NCBI GenBank assembly: GCA_934359255.1
Contig: CAKRLG010000025.1
Coordinates: forward strand, 1 to 33,392
DNA: 33,392 nucleotides
Direction of reading: 5' to 3'
Source: an uncultured Ruminococcus sp.
GTDB lineage: Bacteria; Bacillota; Clostridia; Lachnospirales; Lachnospiraceae
Shown here piece after piece: positions 7,316 through 15,930 of this stretch (the first letter of the stretch is position 1; each line of letters begins with the position of its first letter). The position numbers and the translations under genes are program-made. The notes beneath the pieces are model-generated. The model was not told the origin of the DNA, did not search any database, and saw nothing but the letters and a program-made list of their open reading frames with translations.

Positions 7316-8749
7316 ATGGTTTTTTCAAGCTTATTTTTTGTTTTTTTCTTTTTGGCGTTAAATCTGATTGCCTATCATTTTGCTGATGGTATTAAGCGGA
7401 AAAATATGGTTCTCCTCGGTTTTTCTCTGGTGTTTTACGCCTGGGGAGGGCCGAAATATCTTCTGCTTCTGCTCAGCATGGTCTTTGCCTCCTGGTTGTT
7501 CGCCTTATTGATTGATCAGTACCGGGAAGAAGGACTGAGTAAACTATTTCTGATCTGTGACTGTGTATTTATGTTAGGTCTGCTTTGTATTTTCAAATAT
7601 CTGACCTTCTTTTCATCCATCACAAACACGATTTTCCATTTTCCAAAAGAAATTCCGCAGATTGCTCTGCCAATCGGTATTTCTTTCTACACCTTCCAGC
7701 TGCTCTCTTACGTCATCGACGTATATCGCGAGGAAGTGGCACCACAGCGCAAATTCGTAAATCTGCTGCTGTATGCTTCCCTGTTTCATCAGTGTATCGC
7801 CGGACCGATTGTTCGTTACCAGCTGGTTGCTGATGAGATTGAGAACCGTAAAGTGAAAATGGATGAATTATACAGGGGTATCAAACGTTTCACCATTGGG
7901 CTTGCCAAAAAAGCGATTCTGGCAAATGGCTGCGCATCCGTGGCAGATACCCTGGTTCCAACACTCGCCAAGGACATCGCCGAGATTCCTGCAGCCGGTC
8001 TGTGGATTGGTATGTTGTTCTATGCGTTGCAGATTTATCTTGATTTTTCCGCCTATTCCGATATGGCAATTGGTATGGGACTTATGGTCGGTTTTCACTA
8101 CGACGAGAACTTTAATTACCCGTACATCTCCGGTTCCATTAAAGAGTTCTGGAACAGATGGCATATTTCCCTCGGAACCTTCTTCCGGGATTATGTCTAT
8201 ATTCCGCTCGGTGGTAATCGGAAAGGTGCCCGCAGACGTACCATCAACCTGTTGATTGTCTGGGGACTTACCGGATTCTGGCACGGAGCCAGCTGGAACT
8301 TTATTTTCTGGGGACTGTATTTCTTCCTGTTTATCTACATGGAGAACAACTTCCTTCTGGAAAAGTTGTCCCGCCTCCCGCGCTTTGTGAGCCATCTGTA
8401 TGCCATGATCGTGGTTTACTTCGGATGGGTGCTGTTCCGCTGTGAATCTCTGGGTAATCTCGGAGCTATCCTGAAAGGAATGCTTGGTCTGAACCACAAC
8501 GGTTTTATCGATCTTTCGACCTCCGTTCTTTTCCAGAATAATCTGTATCTGCTGATTTTCTGTATCATCGCTTCCACACCGTTACTGAAAAATCTCGGAA
8601 CTTACATCAAACGGCTTGACCTGGTACACTATCGGATTCCTTATCTGACCTACGCATATGAGGTTGTGATACCTCCTGTATTGCTGATTCTCTCACTCCT
8701 TGCACTGGTCGGAAACAGTTACAATCCATTTTTATACTTCCAGTTTTAA
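7316..8749 (+). CDS. MBOAT family membrane O-acyltransferase (AlgI/DltB-like)
   Basis: A 477-residue polytopic membrane protein. It resembles AlgI/DltB-type MBOAT enzymes, which move an acyl group (usually acetyl) across the membrane to modify extracellular polysaccharide. The family signature is clear: ISFYTFQLLSYVIDVYR near 122-138, FHQCIAGPIVRY near 157-168, YLDFSAYSDMAIG near 241-253, KEFWNRWHISLGTFFRDYVY near 276-295 and GFWHGASWNFIFWG near 320-333, with His323 the expected catalytic histidine. The length fits the family. AAAAGGAG precedes the ATG. The next gene starts 15 bases later and encodes the usual partner, so the pair is an operon. It is too long and differently partnered to be a dlt operon DltB; no dltA, C or D is present. 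Confidence 0.93.
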   Translation: MVFSSLFFVFFFLALNLIAYHFADGIKRKNMVLLGFSLVFYAWGGPKYLLLLLSMVFASWLFALLIDQYREEGLSKLFLICDCVFMLGLLCIFKYLTFFSSITNTIFHFPKEIPQIALPIGISFYTFQLLSYVIDVYREEVAPQRKFVNLLLYASLFHQCIAGPIVRYQLVADEIENRKVKMDELYRGIKRFTIGLAKKAILANGCASVADTLVPTLAKDIAEIPAAGLWIGMLFYALQIYLDFSAYSDMAIGMGLMVGFHYDENFNYPYISGSIKEFWNRWHISLGTFFRDYVYIPLGGNRKGARRRTINLLIVWGLTGFWHGASWNFIFWGLYFFLFIYMENNFLLEKLSRLPRFVSHLYAMIVVYFGWVLFRCESLGNLGAILKGMLGLNHNGFIDLSTSVLFQNNLYLLIFCIIASTPLLKNLGTYIKRLDLVHYRIPYLTYAYEVVIPPVLLILSLLALVGNSYNPFLYFQF

Positions 8750-8764
8750 AGGATCTGTCTGAAC

Positions 8765-10096
8765 ATGAATACAAATAAAAAAGAAAAATTTATTAATAAA
8801 AATAATACCGTCCACAAGCGATTCTGGCAGATTGGAATCCGAACCTTCTTCGTGTTCCTTTTTGTGATCGCTTTTATCGGACTTCTGCTTCCTCTTAGGC
8901 CGAAAGAATCGGAACTGGAGAAGCGTGAACTTTCCAAATTTCCGAAACCAACCGTTTCTACCATGTTAAACGGCGAATTTTTCTCCGATATCAGCACCTG
9001 GTACGCGGATACGTTTCCGTTCCGTGAGACACTGATGAGCGCCAATGCCAAGATGAAAAAATTCTATGGTATTACGACACAGGAAATCTATGGTGATGCT
9101 GCACAGGGTGATGAAATTCCTGATGCGGATGCCGAGATGGAAACCACCCCGACGCCAACACCGGAAGAAGATGACATTCAGGAAGAAGATGGAACCATCC
9201 ATGCCGAGCCTGAAAGACTGGGAAAAATCTATATCGCTGATAACCGAGGTTTCGAACTTTACGGCTTCAGCCGTGCCGGTGCAGACGCTTACATCAACAT
9301 GATCAACTCTGCTGCCACCCAGTTAAAGGATATTGCAAATGTTTATGATATTCTGGTTCCGACCAGTATCGCAGTCAATATCGATCAGGAAAACCAGCAG
9401 AAAGTCGGCTCCAACAGCCAGGAAGACACATTCGCTTATGTAAACGGACATCTGGATGCTTCCATCAACCAGGTAGCTGTTCTGGATGCCTTAAAGAACC
9501 ATAACAGTGAATATCTTTACTTTAAGACGGACCATCACTGGACCGCCGACGGTGCCTACTATGCTTACAAAGAACTGATGAAAGCCAAAGGTTTGACACC
9601 TTCTCCTCTGTCCGATTACACGAAGAGTGAATATCCGGGATTTGTCGGTTCTTTCTACCAGTACAGTAATCAGTCCGACACCCTGAAAAACAACCCGGAT
9701 ACCGTAGTAGCCTACACCCCGTCCTGCAATGATCTGACTTATACCAATACAGATGGACAACAGGTATCGGGATATGTAGTCTCAGATGCAACAAAGTACT
9801 CCGAAGCCAACAAATATCTGTGCTTCATCTGCGGTGATCAGCCGTACGAACGCATCGATAACCCGAACATCACCGACGGATCATCCTGTGTGGTCATCAA
9901 AGAGTCTTACGGTAACGCTTTCGTACCATTCCTGGTTAACAGTTATCAGACTGTGCACGTTGTCGACTACCGTTACTTCAGCGGCAACCTGATCGACCTC
10001 GTAAAGGAAAATAATATCCAGGATGTTATTTATGTCAATAACGCAAATGCCCTGATTGAAAGTGCAGTCAAAAACATGAGTCGCATCATCAGCTAA
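8765..10096 (+). CDS. DHHW family protein, partner of the MBOAT acyltransferase
   Basis: A 443-residue protein with a cytoplasmic basic N-terminus and one membrane segment (about 26-44); the rest should be outside. The DHHW motif that names the family is at 256-259 (FKTDHHWTADGAYYAY), and KESYGNAFVPF at 379-389 places Ser381 as a candidate nucleophile, as in the SGNH/AlgJ/AlgX group. A Pro/Thr/acidic stretch (about 115-150) links the N-terminal part to the catalytic domain. By family knowledge it would accept the acyl group from the MBOAT protein and transfer it to a glycan. The actual glycan is not identifiable here. There is no good ribosome-binding site in the 15-base gap (AAAGGATC is the nearest), so translation may be coupled. 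Confidence 0.88.
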   Translation: MNTNKKEKFINKNNTVHKRFWQIGIRTFFVFLFVIAFIGLLLPLRPKESELEKRELSKFPKPTVSTMLNGEFFSDISTWYADTFPFRETLMSANAKMKKFYGITTQEIYGDAAQGDEIPDADAEMETTPTPTPEEDDIQEEDGTIHAEPERLGKIYIADNRGFELYGFSRAGADAYINMINSAATQLKDIANVYDILVPTSIAVNIDQENQQKVGSNSQEDTFAYVNGHLDASINQVAVLDALKNHNSEYLYFKTDHHWTADGAYYAYKELMKAKGLTPSPLSDYTKSEYPGFVGSFYQYSNQSDTLKNNPDTVVAYTPSCNDLTYTNTDGQQVSGYVVSDATKYSEANKYLCFICGDQPYERIDNPNITDGSSCVVIKESYGNAFVPFLVNSYQTVHVVDYRYFSGNLIDLVKENNIQDVIYVNNANALIESAVKNMSRIIS

Positions 10097-10105
10097 ATCA
10101 TTTTA

Positions 10106-10167
10106 ATAAACCAAAAAGAAACCGGACGTTTCCTCATCGGAAACAGTTCGGTTTCTTTTTGGTTTAT
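10106..10167. terminator. bidirectional terminator between convergent operons
   Basis: A 19-base perfect outer stem (10106-10124 with 10149-10167) carries an A-run on one arm and a T-run on the other, with an inner GTTTCC/GGAAAC stem. It begins 9 bases past the DHHW stop and ends 12 bases before the end of the convergent DUF4340 gene, so it can serve both. Confidence 0.9.
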
Positions 10168-10179
10168 GCTTTGTTACAG

Positions 10180-11724
10180 CTATTTTTCATCCTCTGTCAG
10201 TGTCAGGAACGAATCGATCAGATCTTTCACATTCATTTTATTGACCAGACCACAGTTGCCGTCCTGGTCTTCCATCACATAGAAGCTGGAATCTCTTGGA
10301 GTATAGGAGATCGTGATCTCACTTCCATCTGTTCCGTGATAAGAAAGTGTAAGTTCCGCATCACCTTTTGTCGTATTTTCTTCCAGACGACTCTGGCATA
10401 CCATAGCTGCTGCTGCCCGGTAGAATGCGGTGAAGTTATCACTGTCCGCTTCCTGATCATTCACATAGTAAGTGGTCACAGTCTTTGTCTCTTCTTCGTC
10501 TGCATCCTCGCTGTCCGCATCTGCATCATCGTCTGTGTCCTCACTCTCATCCTTCTCTACTTTTTCCTCTGTCACTACCCGTTTCAGTGTATAAGTGGTT
10601 CCCTCATAGGTCACATCCAGATGATCCAGATCACTGATCGTCATAGAATCGATCGATGTTTTCCAGTAGTCAAATGCTTTTCCGTTCAGTAATGTCTCCA
10701 GAGATTCCTGGGATATTCCGTGAAGTTCACCGGAATCCCCCAGTCTCACATAATAATTTCCATCGGTTTCATTGACATTTCCCACATACAAAACCAATTC
10801 TCTGTCTACCGTCTGTGTGGTAGTTTCGCCGGAATCGTCTGTATCGTCCGTATTTGCCTCAGAATCGTTTTCTGATGAATCTGTGGTATCTTGTTCCACT
10901 TCTTCTGTATAATCGACTGTGAGTGTTATTTTCGGCTTCTCAAGGCCATAGGATGCCCAGTCCGTACAGTTGTAGTCATAATATCCGGCAAATGTAATAC
11001 CGGCAACGGTGCTCTGCAGTGTTCCAGCCTGTGTGGAATCCGCTTCCTGTTTGTTTTTATCGCTTCCCTCTACATACCATCCGGTCGATGATTTTCCATT
11101 ATTAGTCAGTGTATAGGAATTGCTGTCTTTTTTCACTGCAATCTTGCTGATCGTTGAGGAAGTGATCGTCGGATAACTCTCACTTTCCGCATAGTTATAC
11201 AGTCCGCCGGAAAATGTATTTCCAAGGTCACTCCCCGTCGTATACACCGTTGAAGTATCATCATTCAGGCAGATATAAGTGTTTCCGGTGGAACTGTTTT
11301 TATCACCGACCGTGATCTTTTCCGTAGTTCCGTCTGTTTTTACAACTTCGATCACATTGACCGGATCCTCCAGACCGTATTCCCCCGGATCCTCCACATC
11401 CGTCAGGGTACGGTCCGCCTTGATGGATGCAAGAGAAGACGCCACGTTGTCTACTTTTGAAGCATCCACCGGAAAATCCTTCTGTCCTTCCAGCGTCCAG
11501 CTGTCTTCCCCTTTCTGGAAGGTGAGGGTCTGATCCCCCGCCTCAAAGGTCAATGTACTGATATCATCACTGGCGATCGCCGCCACTTCTTCCTGCGCGG
11601 TCTCCTCTTCTGCAGTCTCTTCCGCACTGCTATTTACCTTCACCAGCGCAATATAACACGCAATCAGCACGCACAGAAGAACAACACCGGCAAGGATTAT
11701 AAATAAGCCCCTTTTTTTCTTCAT
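10180..11724 (-). CDS. DUF4340 domain protein of the GldG-type ABC system
   Basis: A 514-residue protein with one N-terminal membrane segment (about 6-27). That segment contains LIAC, which resembles a lipobox, but hydrophobic residues continue after the Cys, so a plain anchor is as likely. The extracytoplasmic part is made of repeated beta-rich DUF4340-type modules (for example VNVIEVVKTDGTTEKITVGD). Two acidic low-complexity stretches, near 280-300 and 410-430, split it. Its start codon overlaps the GldG-like stop by one base (TAATG), so the two are coupled. The family regularly travels with GldG-like ABC components; its biochemical role is unknown. Confidence 0.85.
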   Translation of the reverse strand: MKKKRGLFIILAGVVLLCVLIACYIALVKVNSSAEETAEEETAQEEVAAIASDDISTLTFEAGDQTLTFQKGEDSWTLEGQKDFPVDASKVDNVASSLASIKADRTLTDVEDPGEYGLEDPVNVIEVVKTDGTTEKITVGDKNSSTGNTYICLNDDTSTVYTTGSDLGNTFSGGLYNYAESESYPTITSSTISKIAVKKDSNSYTLTNNGKSSTGWYVEGSDKNKQEADSTQAGTLQSTVAGITFAGYYDYNCTDWASYGLEKPKITLTVDYTEEVEQDTTDSSENDSEANTDDTDDSGETTTQTVDRELVLYVGNVNETDGNYYVRLGDSGELHGISQESLETLLNGKAFDYWKTSIDSMTISDLDHLDVTYEGTTYTLKRVVTEEKVEKDESEDTDDDADADSEDADEEETKTVTTYYVNDQEADSDNFTAFYRAAAAMVCQSRLEENTTKGDAELTLSYHGTDGSEITISYTPRDSSFYVMEDQDGNCGLVNKMNVKDLIDSFLTLTEDEK

Positions 11725-13202
11725 TACTGTTTTCTCCTCTTAAACCAGATCACGGTACCGATCAGCAGGAATGCCACCGGGATCACACCACACACGATGA
11801 TACTCCAGTATGCCGCATCAAACTGTGGAACCGTCAGATAGCTCATGGTCAGGCTCTTGCTCGTCACATCGATGACCGGTGCATCGTTTTCACACATCCA
11901 GCCCAGCGCTGCCAGCACCAGATCCGTATTGCCTCCGGATACCTGCTGGTCGGTTGCTTCGTCTAGAAGGCTTGCACAGCCGAAATACACCAGCTGTGTG
12001 GTATTATCATCATTCACCTGCTCGGTCACAGAAACACCCACCTGGAAACTGCCTTCTTCATCGCTGTCCTCTTTCTCATATGTGGTCATATTCTGTACAT
12101 CTGTTTTTATATACGCTTCGTCAGATGTTGATAACAGAGAAGAAATCTGCAGCGTATCACGGTAATCACTCAGTGTTTTTACCGGCTGTGAGATCGGTGC
12201 CAGCACATAGCGGTTGTTACTCTTAATGTCTGAAGTAATATCAGAATTGTCAATAGTCGGAACAATATAATACGGTCTCTGCATGATGTAATGACCGGTA
12301 TCCCCCTCCATGATCACACCATCTCCGGTCGTCACGCCGTAATTTTCCAGTACGCTCTTCAGATTCGGCATATCTGTTCCGGTATATTCTGTAAAAATCA
12401 TCACTTTGCCGCCGGCTTCCATGTAGGTAATGATCTTTTGCGCTTCTTCTTCGGAAAGATCTTTCTGCGGCGCTGCGATCAGCAGGCACCCTGTGTCCTC
12501 CGGAACCGCATCCTGTGTCAGCAGATTTAGACTCTGTACATCATAATTGGCTTTCTGCAGACTGTCAGTCAAACTGCTGTTTAATTCCAGTTCCTCATGA
12601 CCTTCCAGTGTATAGATTACCGGCAGATTCTCGGAAGTGACATAAGAAATCGCACTGTCAATCTGTCCTTCCCCGTCAAATCCTGTGGTGTTGGTCTGAT
12701 AGGTTGTATAATCCATCTGTGTCTCGTACAGATCACTGTAATTGATCACTTTGCTCTTATCCCCAGCGACCACGATCAGACTATTATCTGCCACATCATC
12801 GCTGGTATACTGTGAAGTAAAGTTCGGATATAACACCGGGTCTTTTTTCTCTACTTTGATATGTTTGGACTCCTCTTTGTATCTGGTCAACATTTTTTCC
12901 AGTACCGAGTCTTCTTTTCCCGACTGTACGATATGGTAGATCGTAATATCCGTATCCAGTTTTTTCAGGTAGCTTACCGTCTCATCAGAGATTGTATACA
13001 GTTTCTGAGAACTTACATCCACCTGTGTATATTTCTCAGGAATCTGTGCCACGATCAGGTTCACAACAACCAGAACCGCGATCACGATCGCAGTAACCGC
13101 CATGCTGTAAGAACCGTTTTTCAGCGATTTTTTATTGATCCTCCCCATTTCTTTGATGGTGCTTCCCGCCGATTTTAATTTCTTTTTGATATTGATTTTC
13201 AT
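11724..13202 (-). CDS. GldG-like ABC-system auxiliary protein
   Basis: A 492-residue protein with a membrane segment at each end (about 33-53 and 464-485, closing with WFKRRKQ). Between them is an extracytoplasmic domain of the ABC_transp_aux/GldG type: MLTRYKEESKHIKVEKKDPV, PVIYTLEGHEE and LLIAAPQKDLSEEEAQKI are typical. In gliding Bacteroidota, GldA, GldF and GldG act together, but this organism type does not glide and the substrate of Clostridial versions is unknown. It lies 12 bases downstream of the permease gene. The ATG at 13202 follows AGGAGG with 6-7 bases of spacing. Confidence 0.88.
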   Translation of the reverse strand: MKINIKKKLKSAGSTIKEMGRINKKSLKNGSYSMAVTAIVIAVLVVVNLIVAQIPEKYTQVDVSSQKLYTISDETVSYLKKLDTDITIYHIVQSGKEDSVLEKMLTRYKEESKHIKVEKKDPVLYPNFTSQYTSDDVADNSLIVVAGDKSKVINYSDLYETQMDYTTYQTNTTGFDGEGQIDSAISYVTSENLPVIYTLEGHEELELNSSLTDSLQKANYDVQSLNLLTQDAVPEDTGCLLIAAPQKDLSEEEAQKIITYMEAGGKVMIFTEYTGTDMPNLKSVLENYGVTTGDGVIMEGDTGHYIMQRPYYIVPTIDNSDITSDIKSNNRYVLAPISQPVKTLSDYRDTLQISSLLSTSDEAYIKTDVQNMTTYEKEDSDEEGSFQVGVSVTEQVNDDNTTQLVYFGCASLLDEATDQQVSGGNTDLVLAALGWMCENDAPVIDVTSKSLTMSYLTVPQFDAAYWSIIVCGVIPVAFLLIGTVIWFKRRKQ

Positions 13203-13214
13203 TCTTCCAGCCTC

Positions 13215-14078
13215 CTAATTCCATCTTCTCTTGGTAATGGTCTGAACCGTAAGAACCAGGAACATAATGATCACAGACAGGAAATATACCACTCCCTGCA
13301 GGTCCAGAATACCATTGGTAAAGTTATCAAAGTGACTGGTAATATCGAAAACAGCCAGGAATTTCTGAATGCTTCCCTCAAACAGTGTGGATTTTACCAC
13401 ATAGGTGATGGCAAGTGCCGCTTCTCCTGCGATACCGACAACTGCTGCAATCCACAGATTCCGGATCATATGGTATATCCACACAGCAGCCAGCAGCACC
13501 AGAAGCATATAGCACGCCAGAGACGCCATGGAACTGTCCGGGATCAGAGATCCGATACCCGTGATCATATAGCAGACAAACAGTACGATAAAGGTTACGA
13601 CTGCTGCAATGACCGGATTTTCTGTAACAGAGGACCAGAAGACTCCGACTGCGATCTGGGCAAATCCAAGAAGGGCAAATCCAAGCACTGCCGTATATGC
13701 CATCCCATAAGATACGGTACCATATTTTCCCATGATCAGCGGGTACAGACAGATGATCACTACCGGGATCGCATAAACCGTAGCTACTGCCAGAAACTTT
13801 CCAAGAACAATCTCACTGACCGATACCGGTGCTGTCAAAAGCAGCTGATCTGTCTTCTGTTTTCGTTCCTCTGCAATGGTTTTCATCGTCAGAACCGGCA
13901 CCAGAATCAGAAAAATAAAGGTGATGGCGCTTAATGTGGTTCCAAATAACGGGTAGGCATTCTGCAGGTTATAGGCGGTAAAATAGATGCCTTCCAGAAG
14001 CAGAATGAAAAATATAAATACATATCCGATCATAGAGGTCAGATAACTTTTTACTTCTTTCTTATAAATTGCTTTCAT
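13215..14078 (-). CDS. ABC-2 type transporter permease (GldF-like)
   Basis: About 287 residues with six predicted membrane segments. The N-terminus MKAIYKKEVKSYLTSMIGYV is typical of GldF/NosY-like permeases. The frame is open up to 14174, but I chose the ATG at 14078 because AGGAGG lies 6 bases before it; the adjacent ATG at 14081 would leave only 3 bases. The open extension upstream is Arg/Lys-rich and simply reads through the ATPase coding sequence. The chosen start overlaps the ATPase gene by 17 bases, so the two are translationally coupled. It forms the membrane channel with the ATPase; cargo is unknown. Confidence 0.9.
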   Translation of the reverse strand: MKAIYKKEVKSYLTSMIGYVFIFFILLLEGIYFTAYNLQNAYPLFGTTLSAITFIFLILVPVLTMKTIAEERKQKTDQLLLTAPVSVSEIVLGKFLAVATVYAIPVVIICLYPLIMGKYGTVSYGMAYTAVLGFALLGFAQIAVGVFWSSVTENPVIAAVVTFIVLFVCYMITGIGSLIPDSSMASLACYMLLVLLAAVWIYHMIRNLWIAAVVGIAGEAALAITYVVKSTLFEGSIQKFLAVFDITSHFDNFTNGILDLQGVVYFLSVIIMFLVLTVQTITKRRWN

Positions 14079-15117
14079 CATGAGCCTCCTGTTCTGTTTC
14101 AGTCTCTTTTTCCGTGTCTGTACCGGTCTCATCTTCCGGTACGGACTCTGGTTCGGTGTCTTGTTCATCCGCAACAGGGGCTGTTTCTTTCTGTGTCAGT
14201 TCAAGGAAGATGTCTTCGAGGGATACTTTCGTAAACTGCATATTCAGGATTGGCATTTTGGCGTCTGCCATCATATAAAACAGTTTTTCACGGATATCCG
14301 TCTTTTCTTCTGTTGTGATCACCATACTTACGGTTTTTTCATTTTCTTCCGCTTTCCACTCTATTTTTTCAATTTCTTCTACGTCGCGCAACAGTTTTTC
14401 AGTATCCTGTCTTTCTCCTTTTACGGTAAGTTCCAGAGTGTTGCTTCCCAGAGAATGGTTCATCAGGTTTTCTGTGGTATCGCTTGCCACCAGTTTTCCA
14501 TGGTTGATAATCATGATGTAATCACAGACAGCGCTTACTTCGGACAGAATGTGAGAACTCAGTATAATCGTGTGTTCTTCGCTGAGTTTTTTGATCAGTT
14601 CACGGATCTCGATGATCTGTTTTGGGTCGAGTCCTACGGTTGGCTCATCCAGAATGATGATCTCGGGATATCCGAGGATTGCCTGGGCAAGTCCTACTCT
14701 TTGTTTGTATCCTTTGGAGAGGTTTTTGATCAAGCGGTTGGCCATTGCGGTGATGCCTGTCAGATCCATAACCTGTTCGATCTGGGTTTCTCTCTCGTTT
14801 TTCGGGATTTTTTTGAGTTCTGCAGCGAATTTCAGGTATTCAGCGACCGTCATATCGAAGTACAGCGGAGGCTGTTCCGGCAGGTATCCGATGCATTTTT
14901 TTGCGGCTTCCGGCTCTTCTAAGATGTTGTGTCCGTCGATCAGGACTTCGCCGGATGTGGACGCGATGTAGCCGGTCATGATGTTCATGGTTGTGGATTT
15001 TCCGGCGCCGTTAGGGCCTAAGAAGCCGTAGATCTGGCCTTTTTCCACGTGAAATGACAGGTGATCGACAGCGGTGTGATCACCGTATTTCTTTACTAAA
15101 TTCTTCACTTCTATCAC
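14062..15117 (-). CDS. ABC transporter ATP-binding protein (GldA-like)
   Basis: A 351-residue ATPase and the first gene of the four-gene operon. Walker A GPNGAGKST is at 34-42, the ABC signature LSKGYKQR at 133-140 and Walker B IIILDEPT at 153-160. A C-terminal domain follows (about 215-310), as in the DrrA/GldA-type subfamily. The last 40 residues form a very acidic tail (Glu, Asp, Thr, Pro), absent from most relatives. The start is a GTG, supported by AAAGGAGG 9 bases ahead. Energises export or membrane remodelling with the downstream permease, the GldG-like and the DUF4340 proteins. Confidence 0.93.
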   Translation of the reverse strand: MIEVKNLVKKYGDHTAVDHLSFHVEKGQIYGFLGPNGAGKSTTMNIMTGYIASTSGEVLIDGHNILEEPEAAKKCIGYLPEQPPLYFDMTVAEYLKFAAELKKIPKNERETQIEQVMDLTGITAMANRLIKNLSKGYKQRVGLAQAILGYPEIIILDEPTVGLDPKQIIEIRELIKKLSEEHTIILSSHILSEVSAVCDYIMIINHGKLVASDTTENLMNHSLGSNTLELTVKGERQDTEKLLRDVEEIEKIEWKAEENEKTVSMVITTEEKTDIREKLFYMMADAKMPILNMQFTKVSLEDIFLELTQKETAPVADEQDTEPESVPEDETGTDTEKETETEQEAHDESNL

Positions 15118-15930
15118 AATTTGTTACCTCCTTTATTGATATTATTTTATAGAGAAAGTGTGATGAAGTTTCGAAATGTTTGTGTTTTCTTTGTGAAATG
15201 TGTGTGACGTTGAATACTCGGACGCTCAGATCCCTCGTATCTTCCCCAAGTGGCCGGGTCTGCGCTCGGTTTGAGGGGGAGAGTTGAATACCCAGCTTCC
15301 GGAGTCCCACATCTCCCCACGCGACCGGGTCTGCGCTCGGTTTGAGCCTGTAGTCTCAAACTCGTGCTCGACTAGCGGTTCGTGTGGGGAGATGTGGGAC
15401 TCCGGAAGCTGGGTATTCAAAGTTGGAGGGGAGGTGTGTGGGGAACGTTATTGGCTGATATTTACAGGAGCTGTTGGGACGGAGATTTTTGGCTTTTTGA
15501 CTGGAGAATATGTCTGAAAATGCAAGAGTTAAAATGTGTAACGCGGTGTAGACGGAACGTTACGTGGTGACATTTATGGCCTACATTCAGAGTTGATATT
15601 TAAAAATCATTTTCGAGAGAATAACTTATATGATTTGTGTGTTTTTTAGATGCGCGTAGTAGAAGAGTGCTTATGGAAGTGATTTTTTTCTGGTCTGTTT
15701 TCAGATTCGTATGCCTGACACTTTATATCTGTTCTCTGTCTTTATTTTTCATAGTTTTAAGATCCGTTCACAGATTATGTCTTATTTCAGCTTTCAATTT
15801 TTTGATATATAACATATAACGTTTTATTTTCTTCCATCTATTTCCGGTCATCTTATTTTTACTCCCCTCTTATTCCTCCATATTCACGTTTTTTACTATG
15901 TGCCAGGAGTTGTTGTTGGCTTATACAGAA
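15118..15930. other. non-coding region with structured repeats
   Basis: This is the longest gene-free stretch here. It contains the inverted-repeat element at 15210-15420 and a further diverged pair at 15442-15468 and 15554-15580. Open frames over the repeats (60-77 codons, both strands) mirror each other because of the inverted repeat and have no convincing ribosome-binding sites, so they are not called. From 15600 to 15900 it is AT-rich and featureless. A weak promoter for the ABC operon may lie near 15145-15175 on the minus strand (TATAAA). Confidence 0.55.
15210..15420. repeat. structured repeat element: two direct units and one inverted copy
   Basis: Two related units run in the same direction. 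Each starts with TTGAATAC (15210 and 15284) and ends with the same 22-base segment (15254-15275 and 15325-15346, beginning CCGGGTCTGCGC). The second unit's first 37 bases (15284-15320) recur exactly in inverted orientation at 15384-15420. Read as RNA, 15284-15420 folds into a 37-pair stem extendable by about four more pairs, capped by a loop with its own 7-pair hairpin (15340-15346 with 15355-15361). No transposase is near. Confidence 0.85.

Noticed and set aside
7012..7361. Two open frames of 70 and 84 codons ahead of the MBOAT gene
   Set aside because: They cover the promoter and leader, have poor starts, and look like AT-rich noise with many Ile, Tyr and Cys codons.
14079..14174. N-terminal extension of the ABC permease (32 residues)
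   Set aside because: It runs through the ATPase tail, is Arg/Lys-rich and lies before a much better AGGAGG-supported start.
15041..15058. CCACGTGAAA-like sequence inside the ATPase gene as a fourth parS
   Set aside because: It keeps the CACGTG core but differs from the consensus at about four of 16 positions, and it lies in conserved coding sequence.
15226..15517. Small open frames of 64-77 codons on both strands over the repeat element
   Set aside because: The two strands give mirror-image peptides because of the inverted repeat, and there is no ribosome-binding site or family resemblance. Better explained as non-coding structured DNA.
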